Of a stretch of 64,000 nt of DNA, positions 49,209 through 58,322 are shown piece after piece (the first letter of the stretch is position 1; each line of letters opens with the position of its first letter). A model generated the notes under the pieces. It made no database searches, had not been told where the DNA came from, and saw nothing but the letters and a program-made list of their open reading frames with translations. The stretch spans positions 23,349 to 87,348 of the forward strand of contig UQHF01000013.1 in the NCBI GenBank assembly GCA_900540785.1, given 5' to 3'. The stretch is from an uncultured Blautia sp. (GTDB lineage Bacteria > Bacillota > Clostridia > Lachnospirales > Lachnospiraceae). Both the position numbers and the translations under genes were made by a program.

Positions 49209-51491
49209 TTATTTTTCTGTTTTCAAAATGTATGTGCTATAATTGGGATCCTGATACACCACTTCTCCAAGTTCTCTTAAAAGGCTTTCATTTAATCTTT
49301 CCCCATATTTTTCCCGTTCTTTAGAGCCAACAAAAATATAGGAAACCTCATACTCCTCAAGAAGGGCTTTCACTGTATTAATATCTGAAGAAGTGTAAAT
49401 CGTTTCCACATCTGCACTTTTTGCATTTACGTCCTCCACATCATTTCTCCACAGCCATTCGTGCACATACCAGCCGAGAATCGTAGGAAGACCTGTCGTT
49501 GCAGAAACACGCTCATATCCTGTATAACTGTCTCCATTTGCCTCCAGAACAACAGGCGCGCCTTCTATATTTTCCTTCAGCCACCTGATGGCTGCCGCGT
49601 CCTCCGGAAAATCGGTTTCCAGGAAGGTTACGGCATTTAAGCCCTGATATTTTTCCGGCTTCCAGACTTCTCCAAACCATGCCTTCACACTGTTTCCAAA
49701 ATATCCCACTGTCCACAGCAGGAAAAACAGCCCCACGCCTGCACAGACTTTTAATATTTTCTGTCTGGAAACAGTAAGGAGACGGAAAATCGCGTATCCC
49801 ATTAAAATTCCAAACATGATATATGCCTGATAAGTCAGTTTAAACATGGTATTGGCTCTTGCATTTCCGTTTTCATAAATATCACGCACATACACCAGCT
49901 CCGGAATCATCACAAGTCCAATGGCACATAACCCGAGAATGATCCCAAATAAATCAGCGGAAGCCATAGAGCGCATACACTGATAAATACTTCTGTTCCT
50001 CTTTTTCCGAAGGCGTTCCGAAAGAACGCTGATAAGAAAAATGAGTGTCACAAACACCGGAAGTCCCCACAGCACCATAAGCTGATAAAATCTGGAATGA
50101 TTCTGCGCAAACGCCACACCCTGGACCATTGTCTCAAATTTCATGGTAAACGGCAAAATAACAAGCTTTGCGATACAAAAGACCTCCGCTCCCTGCGCTG
50201 CCGTAGCTGCAAGAACCGTTTTCCATTTTCCTCCGAAACGTGTGATATTTCCAAAAAGAACAACGCCGCCTGTCACTACAAAATAAATTACAAAATCCCA
50301 GAAGTTTGTCCACTGGAACATTCCAAGGAGAACTCCCGCCAGAACAATATGAGGCATAAAAAGCTCTTTTTTCCAGAAAGATTTCTCTTTTATATTTCCA
50401 TTCCAGTCCCTGTTTTTTCCGTATCTGCAAAACCAGGCATACAAAATTCCCAGGATCAGAAGGACAAACATGATATTTACCACATGGGCATGAAGATCTC
50501 CCAGAACAAAAGAATAACATGGAAATTCGTGAATGGTTTTATCCGGCACATCCGGATTATGGCCAATATACCTGGTCGCGTCCGGAAACCAGTAGCTGTC
50601 CACATTTTCAGCCCCGGAAAGCTTCTGGATCCACGGAATGATCTTACTGTACACAACATAGTGCATATTTCCGGCTATAGATACGCCAAGCCCTGCTGTC
50701 ATTCCTGCTGCTGCCGGAATATATTTTTTCTTCCCGGAAAGATTTTTCTGCAGCCTGTCCACACTCATCTGATAGACAACAGAAAACGGCAGAACAAACG
50801 CAAAAGCAGCCACAAAGGTACGCATCAGATTATAAGTAAGCTCCACCTGACTTCCTGTCAGCTTTGTGAGAAACACGGCAAAATACTGTCCGCCGTAATA
50901 ATAATTAATATGCCCTTCGCTGTACCATAAATCTCTTGCAGGCAAGACATCGCTCCGCATCATGGCTTCCATAAAGCCGTAATCCATGAATTTTTCTGTT
51001 CCATATGCCTGCGGGTGAAATCCTGCAAGATACGTCCACATGAGAAATACTGCAAAAAACAAGATTTCCTCCCGGACAACAAGCTTCATTTCCTGAACCG
51101 GATAACATTCAATTCCCGCCTTCTGCTGTCTGTTAAAGAGAAACATACAGAAAACACCGCATATCACACTGATACCAATACATACGGCTGCCGTAAAAGG
51201 AAGAACTCCTGCTGCAACAAAAAACCATGTAAGAAATCCTGTGACACAGACAGCAAAAACCTTGGAAAACAGCCAGCCCTTATCCTTAAAGTGTGAAAAC
51301 AGCCTTCCTGTCACCGGCATGGCTACCATGCCCATAAGAAGGGCAAGAAGCCACCAGGAAAGAAATGTCCAGGCATCTTTTTTTAGAAGGTACGCACAAA
51401 GCGCCAAAAGCACAAATGCGGCGGCTGTCTCAGGCAGCCATGTTTTTATTTTTTCTTTACACGAAGACGTATTCGTACCATCATGTCTCAT
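49209..51491 (-). CDS. DUF2298-type polytopic membrane protein (glycosyltransferase-like)
   Basis: A 760-residue protein with about 15 predicted membrane segments, of the Chlor_Arch_YYY/DUF2298 type. AYGTEKFMDYGFMEAMMRSDVLPARDLWYSEGHINYYYGGQYF is the family motif, with Tyr triplet NYYYGG. A soluble C-terminal part (about residues 630-760) contains AIRWLKENIEGAPVVLEANGDSYTGYERVSATTGLPTILGWYVHEWLWR. The family is distantly related to GT-C glycosyltransferases. Lipid-linked sugar transfer on the outer face of the membrane is a plausible but unproven role. It overlaps its partner gene by 11 bases. Confidence 0.82.
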   Translation of the reverse strand: MRHDGTNTSSCKEKIKTWLPETAAAFVLLALCAYLLKKDAWTFLSWWLLALLMGMVAMPVTGRLFSHFKDKGWLFSKVFAVCVTGFLTWFFVAAGVLPFTAAVCIGISVICGVFCMFLFNRQQKAGIECYPVQEMKLVVREEILFFAVFLMWTYLAGFHPQAYGTEKFMDYGFMEAMMRSDVLPARDLWYSEGHINYYYGGQYFAVFLTKLTGSQVELTYNLMRTFVAAFAFVLPFSVVYQMSVDRLQKNLSGKKKYIPAAAGMTAGLGVSIAGNMHYVVYSKIIPWIQKLSGAENVDSYWFPDATRYIGHNPDVPDKTIHEFPCYSFVLGDLHAHVVNIMFVLLILGILYAWFCRYGKNRDWNGNIKEKSFWKKELFMPHIVLAGVLLGMFQWTNFWDFVIYFVVTGGVVLFGNITRFGGKWKTVLAATAAQGAEVFCIAKLVILPFTMKFETMVQGVAFAQNHSRFYQLMVLWGLPVFVTLIFLISVLSERLRKKRNRSIYQCMRSMASADLFGIILGLCAIGLVMIPELVYVRDIYENGNARANTMFKLTYQAYIMFGILMGYAIFRLLTVSRQKILKVCAGVGLFFLLWTVGYFGNSVKAWFGEVWKPEKYQGLNAVTFLETDFPEDAAAIRWLKENIEGAPVVLEANGDSYTGYERVSATTGLPTILGWYVHEWLWRNDVEDVNAKSADVETIYTSSDINTVKALLEEYEVSYIFVGSKEREKYGERLNESLLRELGEVVYQDPNYSTYILKTEK

Positions 51492-53460
51492 ATATTCTTA
51501 TTCTCCCATCTTCTGATTGATATACAAGGGGATAAACAGCTGCGATCGTATCCTCCCTGCAGTTTTTCTCCTCAAACGTCATTCCTTCCTGATACAGAAT
51601 ATAAGTAATCCCCTCCTGCTGTGCAAGAGCTTTCAAACGCTCCTTATCTCCTGTCGTATACATTTCCGTGGCTATTCCAGCCCTGTAATTTGTATCATAC
51701 CCTGCAGACCAGGCATAATACGGCCATCCACAGTACATCATAACTCCTGACATGGTAACCTCGCTCATGCTATATTCCGGCGTCAGGATCAGATCTTCTG
51801 AGGTAAGATTCTCCGAAAGCCAGGAAGTAAGATCGCTTTCCATATTTACCGCCACTCTTCTTCCCGGTCCGTTGTTTCTTAAAATAATCACAAAATCATA
51901 CAGACCGGTTGCTGTAAGACAGACCGTAAGAATAAGCGCCAGAAGCTTTTTCTTCCATTTTCCTCTCCAGCATTTTGCGAGAACTCCTCCCCAGAATATG
52001 GTTAAAAACGCCCAGGAAATCATAATATACTTATGATTTACATTTATATCCGGAGTGAGAGAAACAAGAAAAGCAAAAAACAGAGGAAAAAGGAAGCTTA
52101 CAAGCATGGCGCGTTCCCGTCTTCTAAGCCAGAATACGAGCACCGCAAGTCCCACTACAAAAAATCCACTGATCTGTTCCAGATACCATATCACACCGCT
52201 CAGGCTTTTCTCTTCTGCCAGAAATCCCCACTGAATGGCAGGACTCATCACAGAACCTCTCACAAAAATCCTGGACTGCAGAACGGAAAAGAAAACGGTC
52301 ACTCCCGCCATGATCCCGTAATCCAGCTTTCCGTCTGAAAATGCGGCAAAACCGAGAAGAATCAAAAGACCGCCGATTACGGCAGCTCCGTTCCAGAAAG
52401 AAGTAAGCCCCAAAACCATGCCCATCAGAAGCGCTTTTTCCAGGTTTCTGCATCGCCACGCCTCTTTCGTAAAAAGCCTTCCCCTGATCCAGCTTAAGCC
52501 TTTTTCCTCATGGGCAGTTCCTGCTTCCAGATAATCAAAGAATACCCATATGACAATTCCTGCAATCAAAAGCCCAAACGCCAGATGGCGCTGATTCAGG
52601 TACACATTAAAATTCCAGAGTCCCCAGTTTTCATTTGTGGTATATCCCAGAAATTCTGTATTTTCACTGAGCGCCTTCCACAGATCTCCTGCCTGAAAAT
52701 GCTCCCATAAAAATCGAAAAAACGTGATCCCGCTTCGAAAAAAGAACAGAACAAGCGCCCACACACCGGCTGCAAAACTTCCTGTTATCCGCATCGCCAT
52801 CTGACATAAAAACACCAAAAATCCAAGAAGCGAAAAAACGCTTACAAGATTATAAGCAATATCAAGGCGAAGTCCCAGAAATTCAAGATTTCCTACAAGG
52901 AACTGGAACATAAAATGATATTTTACATCTTCTCCTCCAAAATGAGGATACTGGGTCGGAAAATTTTCTCCCATAGAAAAAGAGCGCATCATCGCTGTAT
53001 GCGGCGCGTAATCTCCATATACCGTAAAGCCGCTGTACAAAATCCCTTCCCTTATATAGAAAACATAAAACATGATGTACATAAGAAAAAGAAAAAGAAT
53101 CCCGTACAGAACACACTCTTTTTTTAATAAACGTCTGTCAGGTACCAGTCCCTGTATTTTAAAATTTCCCTTATGCCTTATTCTGTAAAAATATAACAAG
53201 AAAAGCCCGGCTGCCGCCCCTGCCATCACTGTGAGATTCCCGTAAAAAAGCGGATTTTCACTGTGCATACATACCCGAAGAAACCATGCTGCCACATAAA
53301 CGCACCAGGTAAGCAGCAAAGTCCCGATTCCAAAAGATGCAGAAGCCATAAGCCATATCTGATTTCCCTGTTTTTCTCTGTTCTCTCCAGCCCCCAGAAG
53401 GAATCCTGCAAACTCCCTTCCTGCCAGAAAAGATAATACTATGTATAAAATCCCAAACAT
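51481..53460 (-). CDS. Polytopic membrane protein, partner of the DUF2298-type protein
   Basis: A 659-residue polytopic membrane protein with about 14 helices. GFTVYGDYAPHTAMMRSFSMGENFPTQYPHFGGEDVKYHFMFQFLVGNLEFLGLRLDIAYNL is analogous to the sugar-donor loop of GT-C enzymes, and a soluble C-terminal domain (RRVAVNMESDLTSWLSENLTSEDLILTPEYSMSEVTMSG) resembles that of its neighbour. The two genes look like a diverged pair made by duplication. The start is ATG 53460. I do not recognise the substrate. It may take part in glycolipid or cell-wall polymer synthesis. Confidence 0.75.
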   Translation of the reverse strand: MFGILYIVLSFLAGREFAGFLLGAGENREKQGNQIWLMASASFGIGTLLLTWCVYVAAWFLRVCMHSENPLFYGNLTVMAGAAAGLFLLYFYRIRHKGNFKIQGLVPDRRLLKKECVLYGILFLFLMYIMFYVFYIREGILYSGFTVYGDYAPHTAMMRSFSMGENFPTQYPHFGGEDVKYHFMFQFLVGNLEFLGLRLDIAYNLVSVFSLLGFLVFLCQMAMRITGSFAAGVWALVLFFFRSGITFFRFLWEHFQAGDLWKALSENTEFLGYTTNENWGLWNFNVYLNQRHLAFGLLIAGIVIWVFFDYLEAGTAHEEKGLSWIRGRLFTKEAWRCRNLEKALLMGMVLGLTSFWNGAAVIGGLLILLGFAAFSDGKLDYGIMAGVTVFFSVLQSRIFVRGSVMSPAIQWGFLAEEKSLSGVIWYLEQISGFFVVGLAVLVFWLRRRERAMLVSFLFPLFFAFLVSLTPDINVNHKYIMISWAFLTIFWGGVLAKCWRGKWKKKLLALILTVCLTATGLYDFVIILRNNGPGRRVAVNMESDLTSWLSENLTSEDLILTPEYSMSEVTMSGVMMYCGWPYYAWSAGYDTNYRAGIATEMYTTGDKERLKALAQQEGITYILYQEGMTFEEKNCREDTIAAVYPLVYQSEDGRIRIYET

Positions 53461-53593
53461 ACAACTCCTCTGTTCTCTCTGTTTTTTTTCTATTATACAA
53501 CAGCGTTCTGTTTCTGCTGTAAACTGCTTAAGTATCTCAAGTATAGCAGAATTATTCTTTCATTAAAAGGCAGTTCCCGAAAAATTAACAATC

Positions 53594-54280
53594 TTACTTC
53601 TCTCCCATATATTGAACAATTCCTTTTGTCACTGCCTCCACAATTTTCTGCTGATACTCCTCCGTCTGAAGAAGCTCCGCTTCTTTTTCATTTGTCAGAA
53701 AACCGCATTCCACAATGTTTAACACACACGGACTTTTCTTTAAAAGAAAATAGCTTGTATTCCCTTTTTCCTTTCTGGGTCTTTCAACAGAAAGCTCTGT
53801 ATTCAGAGCGTTCTGAATACTTACCGCCAGTTTTTGTCCTTCTGCCGAGCTTTCATAATAAAACACCTGAGGTCCTTTTACACTTTCTTCTGTATAACTG
53901 TTCTGATGAATGCTTACTGCAAGAAGCGGTTTCGCTTTTTCCATAATTTCAATACGCTTCTGCATATCCTGTACTTTTTTATTTCTCGTTCCCTCCTGAT
54001 AAAGTCCCTGATCTTCTGTTCTTGTCATCACCACAGTAAACCCCTGATTTTCCAGAGACTCTTTTAATTTCATGGAGACATCCAGATTGATTCCCTTCTC
54101 CTCCAGTCCGCCGATTCCGACCATACCCGGATCTGCTCCCCCGTGGCCTGCATCAATTACAATCACCTTTTCTTTTCCGGTATTCTCGTTCGATACAACT
54201 GCCGCCTCCTTTGATAAAAAGAAAACGCTGACAAGAAGAAGGACAGCCATCGTCATTTCCATCACATGCTTTTTCAACAA
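53594..54280 (-). CDS. cwlD: N-acetylmuramoyl-L-alanine amidase, CwlD-type
   Basis: A 228-residue membrane-anchored amidase. A helix at residues 8-24 is followed by the amidase_3 fold: IVIDAGHGGADPG (His46), GGLEEKGINLDVS (Glu61), LLAVSIHQNS (His) and LNIVECGFLTN (Glu). It matches CwlD, which with PdaA makes muramic-delta-lactam in spore cortex peptidoglycan, so the organism probably sporulates. The downstream gene is a GH18 cell-wall type protein. Confidence 0.88.
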   Translation of the reverse strand: MLKKHVMEMTMAVLLLVSVFFLSKEAAVVSNENTGKEKVIVIDAGHGGADPGMVGIGGLEEKGINLDVSMKLKESLENQGFTVVMTRTEDQGLYQEGTRNKKVQDMQKRIEIMEKAKPLLAVSIHQNSYTEESVKGPQVFYYESSAEGQKLAVSIQNALNTELSVERPRKEKGNTSYFLLKKSPCVLNIVECGFLTNEKEAELLQTEEYQQKIVEAVTKGIVQYMGEK

Positions 54281-54350
54281 AAAACACCCCCTGGCATATT
54301 CTTATTCAGTATATGTCTCAGAGAGTGTTTTTATATTCTATGTGTTTTGT

Positions 54351-56006
54351 TTATTTCAGATTGTCATTGATTGCCTTCCATACGTCGCTGCTCTCAAAAC
54401 CAAGCTTCCATGCGGCAACCCCTGCCAGATTATATTTTGAAGAAAGTTTTACTTTTTCCGCAATGGACTGGGCATCTTCAATCCAGATCTGGAACTCAGC
54501 TCCCTCGTTCTCAAAAGTGCCATAGTTCTGACTTGTATTTTTGTCCCAGTATGTCTCTACTTTATACTTTGAAATAACCTCCTGTACCTGTCCCATTCCG
54601 ATTGCTTCACTGGAAAGGGTTCCTGCAAGAGTTTTCCACAGTCTTGAATAAAACGGCACTGCATTGATCACACGTTCTGCCGGAACTTCTGCCAGCGTAT
54701 CCTGAATCCCTTTTTCCACCCACGGAAGAGAGGCAACAGATCCTGCTTCTTCAGAGCCAACGTAATGCTCGTCATATCCCATGATGATGACATAATCCAC
54801 AACACGTCCCTGCTCTGCCCTGTCATAATGGCTTGTAAAATCCTCAGGAACCGGGTTATCCACAGAAAGCACAAGATTGTTCTTATGGGTTTCCACAGAA
54901 AGCTCTCTTAAAAACTGCAGGAAGTGGATTCCCACAGCTTCTTCCAGGTATTCAAAATCAATATTGATTCCGTCAAGTCCTGCGGAAAGCGCCGCATCTA
55001 CAAGCTGACGCACCAGATTCTGGCGGGAGCTTGTTCTGGAAAGAATTTCTGTTGTGCTGATATTTTCATTGAAATTATCAACAAGGCCCCATACCTGAAG
55101 CCCTTTCTCATGCGCCTGAGCCACATAATCAGAAGAAGCGAGACTGGAAATATTTCCCTCGTTATCTATAATGGAATACCAGGTTGGAGAAATAACGTTC
55201 ACTCCTGTCATATTTGCAGTTGCCTCTGCAAATCCTGCGTTTGCCTCCATATTTGTCACCTGATGCCACACAAGATTTACCGGCTGCTCCATTTTAATAT
55301 AGTTGTATTCTTCCCTGGAAAATTGTCTTTCAAACGTTCTCTTCTCCGGCTGGCTCACTGCTTTTTTCTGCACATAGCCAATATAACCGTCCATCGTAGC
55401 TACCTGACTCCAGTCCTCCAGCTCTTCCATAAGAATCAGGTTTGTTCCTTTTTTCACTTTTGCCAGGACTTCTGATTTGATACCTCCCCGGAAGCGGACG
55501 TATGTATCTTTTTTTGCAGTGACAGTATTCACATCTGAAAACTGATACTGAATGGCGATTCTGCCTGGATTTTCATAAATATAAGTATCCAAATCTGTAT
55601 ACTGTCTGATATAGGAAAGGCTTAAGTATACAGTTCCGTCACGAAGCCACACTTCGCTTCCCGCCTCCGGAGAAGCAGGCATGGAAGTCACCTCTGAAGG
55701 CGTTGCATATAAAATCTGCTGGCTCTCTGCATCCCAGTAATATCTCTGGTTCAGATACGTATTTACCACATCAAGAGGAAGGTATCCCTCTTCTCCGGCG
55801 ATAATTCCTCTCTGCTCCAGTTTCTCTGTTCCCAGGATCAGTGCAGCCTCTCCCTCTGCTACCTGTCCGTAATATTCGTTTAAATCCATACGGTCTTTTG
55901 TAGGAATATACTTTGAGATCACGTGAACCGCACCGCCTGCAACAGCTAGTACGAGGATCAAAAGGCATACCACAAAAGCGGGCATGTATTTTTTCTTCAT
56001 AATCAT
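54351..56006 (-). CDS. GH18-type glycosidase with SH3-like domain, spore/cell-wall associated
   Basis: A 551-residue membrane-anchored protein. A helix at about residues 9-30 is followed by a copper-amine-oxidase-N-like/stalk region and an SH3-like domain (AKKDTYVRFRGGIKSEVLAKVKKGTNLILMEELEDWSQVATMDGYIGYVQK). The GH18 barrel (about 230-551) has DGINIDFEYLEEAVGIHFLQFLREL, the DxxDxDxE catalytic motif with Glu near residue 350. It resembles YdhD/YaaH-type cortex-fragment glucosaminidases and clostridial homologues. It would hydrolyse N-acetylglucosaminyl bonds in spore-cortex or wall peptidoglycan. It is immediately upstream of cwlD. Confidence 0.87.
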   Translation of the reverse strand: MIMKKKYMPAFVVCLLILVLAVAGGAVHVISKYIPTKDRMDLNEYYGQVAEGEAALILGTEKLEQRGIIAGEEGYLPLDVVNTYLNQRYYWDAESQQILYATPSEVTSMPASPEAGSEVWLRDGTVYLSLSYIRQYTDLDTYIYENPGRIAIQYQFSDVNTVTAKKDTYVRFRGGIKSEVLAKVKKGTNLILMEELEDWSQVATMDGYIGYVQKKAVSQPEKRTFERQFSREEYNYIKMEQPVNLVWHQVTNMEANAGFAEATANMTGVNVISPTWYSIIDNEGNISSLASSDYVAQAHEKGLQVWGLVDNFNENISTTEILSRTSSRQNLVRQLVDAALSAGLDGINIDFEYLEEAVGIHFLQFLRELSVETHKNNLVLSVDNPVPEDFTSHYDRAEQGRVVDYVIIMGYDEHYVGSEEAGSVASLPWVEKGIQDTLAEVPAERVINAVPFYSRLWKTLAGTLSSEAIGMGQVQEVISKYKVETYWDKNTSQNYGTFENEGAEFQIWIEDAQSIAEKVKLSSKYNLAGVAAWKLGFESSDVWKAINDNLK

Positions 56007-56115
56007 TCTTCCTTTCGGTACTTCATTATGGATTTCCTGCTAAGCCTTTACATTATATCATATTTCAAAAATATTTCATTACATAATTCGACATTTTAGA
56101 TTTTCTTTATAAATT

Positions 56116-56166
56116 CAGACCCCTGATGGTTTGTATGAGTAGGGGCTCGTTTCTTTCAGGGGTCTG
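56116..56166. terminator. Long-loop inverted repeat near the GH18 and small-protein genes
   Basis: CAGACCCCTGA at 56116-56126 pairs perfectly with TCAGGGGTCTG at 56156-56166 around a 29-base loop. It separates the small gene at 56190-56414 from the GH18 gene. No T tract is evident, so a terminator is probable but not proven. Confidence 0.5.
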
Positions 56167-56189
56167 TCTGATTGTGATAACCCGCCGCT

Positions 56190-56414
56190 TCAGAAGCGTG
56201 CGTCTTCTCTGACCGGTATAAAATCAAAGCTTACACCGGCAATTTTTCCTGTTTCATCTTCTGTATAATCCCGCATGTACACTCCACCCTCTGCAAGCTG
56301 ACAGGCCTTTGCAATGGATTTTGCTGTGCTTGGGTTTCCGTTCAGATAAAGAGAAATTCCCTCTTCCTCATAATGTTCCAGTTCCCTTCGCAGCGGTTTA
56401 CGGGCTTTTTTCAT
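56190..56414 (-). CDS. Small conserved-looking protein of unknown function
   Basis: A 74-residue basic-to-acidic protein, MKKARKPLRRELEHYEEEGISLYLNGNPSTAKSIAKACQLAEGG followed by VYMRDYTEDETGKIAGVSFDFIPVRED. I do not recognise a named domain. The helical N-terminus and the GISLYLNG...A(K)xIA...GVYMRDY pattern look like a real protein, not a chance ORF. The AAAGGAGG ribosome-binding site is 31 bases upstream of the ATG, too far, and codons between it and the ATG are in frame (with an ATA four bases after the AGGAGG), so the true start may be upstream and non-standard. A long leader of about 270 bases separates it from a consensus promoter. Confidence 0.55.
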   Translation of the reverse strand: MKKARKPLRRELEHYEEEGISLYLNGNPSTAKSIAKACQLAEGGVYMRDYTEDETGKIAGVSFDFIPVREDARF

Positions 56415-56693
56415 TTTTTTGCGTGATATATTTTCCGTTATATACCCTCCTTTCTGTAAAAAATGGATTTTAGAAAAACACCTGACAGGCTGCGGAAAAG
56501 ACGGAATGGAATTGTTTTATCTCACTGGGGAAAAATTCTGTGCTGCAGCAGGAATGCTGATGATAAAAATAGCACGAATCTCAAGACTTGTATAAATTGA
56601 TAATTGGTGTGTTGCTGATTGGTTATAATTAAGGCTGTGTATGGATTTCTTTTTTCTTAAGCATTTCCATTCCAATTATCTTTTCCTGCTTAT

Positions 56694-56721
56694 ATTATAC
56701 CAATTCTTTTTTTGAATGCAA
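56694..56721 (-). promoter_or_regulatory. Extended -10 promoter with long leader toward the small gene
   Basis: On the minus strand: TTGCAT at 56721-56716, 16-base spacer, TATAAT at 56699-56694, preceded by TGG (extended -10). The transcript would run about 270 bases before the gene at 56414. That leader (56415-56690) contains a 13-codon frame near 56670 but no clear terminator or known riboswitch. Apart from the mecA promoter, I see nothing else in 56415-56890. Confidence 0.6.
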
Positions 56722-56793
56722 CTGTTTTATGAAAAATATAAGATTTTTTCGTTATTTTTTCGAAACATTTCATATTTTATCAAATTAATATCC

Positions 56794-56823
56794 TTTACAT
56801 CTTACATCGTTCTGTTATATAAT
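56794..56823 (+). promoter_or_regulatory. Promoter of mecA
   Basis: TTTACA at 56794-56799, an 18-base spacer, and TATAAT at 56818-56823, about 70 bases before the mecA start. Confidence 0.65.
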
Positions 56824-56890
56824 ATAGTCTGTAAAACCATATTATATTAATAGCAGAATAATCATGACAATAAAGATAGGACGTGATGAT

Positions 56891-57643
56891 ATGAAAATAG
56901 AAAAAATCAATGAAAATCAGATTCGCTGCACCCTGACAAAACAAGATTTGGAAAATCATCAGGTTCGTTTAAGCGAACTCGCTTATGGAACAGACAAAGC
57001 AAAACGCCTTTTCCGTGATATGATGCAGCAGGCACAGCTTCAGTTCGGTTTTGAAGCAGATAATATCCCTCTTATGATTGAAGCAATCCCTGTAAATACA
57101 GACAGTATCATTCTTATTATTACAAAAGTTGAGGATCCTGAGGAACTGGATACCCGATTTTCTAAATTTGCCCCCTTCAAGAGAGCGGAGCAGGCTGCTC
57201 CTCTGGAACTTGACGGCGCAGACAATATCATAGATATGTTTCAGAAAATCATGGAAAACGGAGCCAAGCGTTCCAAAAAAACTGAGAATCCTATAACGCC
57301 CGCTTCTCCTGAAGAAAAAAAAATACCGGCATCCGAAGAGCAGATCCCAATCAATATTATGCGTCTCTACACCTTCCGGACTCTGGACGATGCCATTGAC
57401 GCTGCTCATGGACTGAAAGGCTTTTTTACCGGAGAAAATACCCTTTACAAGGATTCCTCAACAGGCGATTATCAGCTTGTTCTGCACCAATCTTCCTGCC
57501 CTCCTGAGGACTTTAACAAAGTGTGCAATATTTTATCCGAATATGGAACAGGAAAAGCTTTCACACCTGCAGGAGAAGCCCGCTTCCGTGAACACGGAGA
57601 ACTGATTTCAGAAAATGCACTTCAGCAGCTTATGCAAATTTAA
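56891..57643 (+). CDS. mecA: Adaptor protein MecA
   Basis: A 250-residue MecA-type adaptor, with N-terminal MKIEKINENQIRCTLTKQDLENHQVRLSELAYGTDKAKRLFRDMMQQA and C-terminal ClpC-binding half (INIMRLYTFRTLDDAIDAAHGLKGFFTGENTLYKDSSTGDYQLVLHQ). The two parts are joined by a variable linker of about 60 residues. MecA presents substrates to the ClpCP protease. The frame extends to 56864, but ATG 56891 starts the conserved MKIEKI and has a GGACGTGAT weak ribosome-binding site. It stands alone with a promoter at 56794 and a terminator at 57657. Confidence 0.9.
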   Translation: MKIEKINENQIRCTLTKQDLENHQVRLSELAYGTDKAKRLFRDMMQQAQLQFGFEADNIPLMIEAIPVNTDSIILIITKVEDPEELDTRFSKFAPFKRAEQAAPLELDGADNIIDMFQKIMENGAKRSKKTENPITPASPEEKKIPASEEQIPINIMRLYTFRTLDDAIDAAHGLKGFFTGENTLYKDSSTGDYQLVLHQSSCPPEDFNKVCNILSEYGTGKAFTPAGEARFREHGELISENALQQLMQI

Positions 57644-57656
57644 GTAAATACACAAA

Positions 57657-57683
57657 AACGGGTCGGCGTATGCCGGCCCGTTT
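57657..57683. terminator. Terminator between mecA and the DUF1858 gene
   Basis: AACGGGTCGGC at 57657-57667 pairs with GCCGGCCCGTT at 57672-57682 around four bases, with T residues following on the plus strand and A residues preceding. It serves the convergent genes mecA and the DUF1858 gene. Confidence 0.8.
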
Positions 57684-57703
57684 CTGTATGTTAAAACTCT
57701 TAC

Positions 57704-57904
57704 TTACTGTGCAAGAAAATCATTGATCTGCTGTACAAGTACGTCTGCATCAAAACCATGCACCATTGCAGCCTCTGCCAGAGATTCTCCCTGAGAAGAC
57801 GGGCAGCCGATGCAGTGCATTCCTGCTCTCATAAGAATTGCTGCACTGTTTGGATTCATAGCAAGAAGTTCACCGATTGTAGTCTCTTTTGTTACCTGTG
57901 CCAT
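57704..57904 (-). CDS. DUF1858-domain protein
   Basis: A 66-residue protein, MAQVTKETTIGELLAMNPNSAAILMRAGMHCIGCPSSQGESLAEAAMVHGFDADVLVQQINDFLAQ in content. The GMHCIGCPSSQGESLAEAA motif is the DUF1858/ScdA-like signature, with a CxxC pair that may bind a metal or take part in redox chemistry. The ORF extends to 57982, but AGGAGG lies seven bases before ATG 57904. It has its own sigmaA-like promoter at 57954-57982. Such proteins occur beside hybrid-cluster or Fe-S genes. Here it is divergent from a small ferredoxin. Confidence 0.85.
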   Translation of the reverse strand: MAQVTKETTIGELLAMNPNSAAILMRAGMHCIGCPSSQGESLAEAAMVHGFDADVLVQQINDFLAQ

Positions 57905-57953
57905 TACAGTTCCTCCTTTTATACTCTTATTTCCGCAAAATGCGGTTTCTGCT

Positions 57954-57982
57954 ATTATAATACCAAACCGCTCCAGAATCAA
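57954..57982 (-). promoter_or_regulatory. Promoter of the DUF1858 gene
   Basis: On the minus strand: TTGATT at 57982-57977, 17-base spacer, TATAAT at 57959-57954, about 50 bases before the start. Confidence 0.7.
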
Positions 57983-58094
57983 CTGCTTTATTTTAAGATT
58001 TGTTTATAATTTTATACTTGTAATCCCGCGTGAGATATATTAGAATGTCATTAGAACCCGGAAGGGTGCAAAAGAGATTAAGGAGGATACAACT

Positions 58095-58265
58095 ATGGCA
58101 TATGTAATTTCAGATGAATGTGTAAGCTGTGGAACTTGCGAAAGCGAGTGCCCATCTGAGGCTATTTCTCAGGGTGATGAGCATTACGTAATCGACGCAG
58201 ACGCATGTGTAGACTGCGGAACTTGCGCAGATGTTTGCCCAACAGAAGCAATCAAACCAGAATAA
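58095..58265 (+). CDS. 2[4Fe-4S] ferredoxin
   Basis: A 56-residue clostridial-type ferredoxin. Two CxxCxxCxxxCP motifs are present: CVSCGTCESECP (residues 9-20) and CVDCGTCADVCP (38-49). AGGAGG precedes the ATG at 58095, and a classic terminator follows. It is a soluble low-potential electron carrier used by anaerobes for pyruvate-ferredoxin oxidoreductase, hydrogenases and, potentially, reductive activation of corrinoids. It is divergent from the DUF1858 gene. Confidence 0.95.
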   Translation: MAYVISDECVSCGTCESECPSEAISQGDEHYVIDADACVDCGTCADVCPTEAIKPE

Positions 58266-58284
58266 TTCATTATCTGGTAATGAG

Positions 58285-58320
58285 AACAGGCTGTGGTATT
58301 TTTGCCAACAGCCTGTTTTT
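58285..58320 (+). terminator. Rho-independent terminator after the ferredoxin gene
   Basis: AACAGGCTGT at 58285-58294 pairs with ACAGCCTGTT at 58308-58317, followed by T residues to 58320. Confidence 0.88.
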
Positions 58321-58322
58321 CT

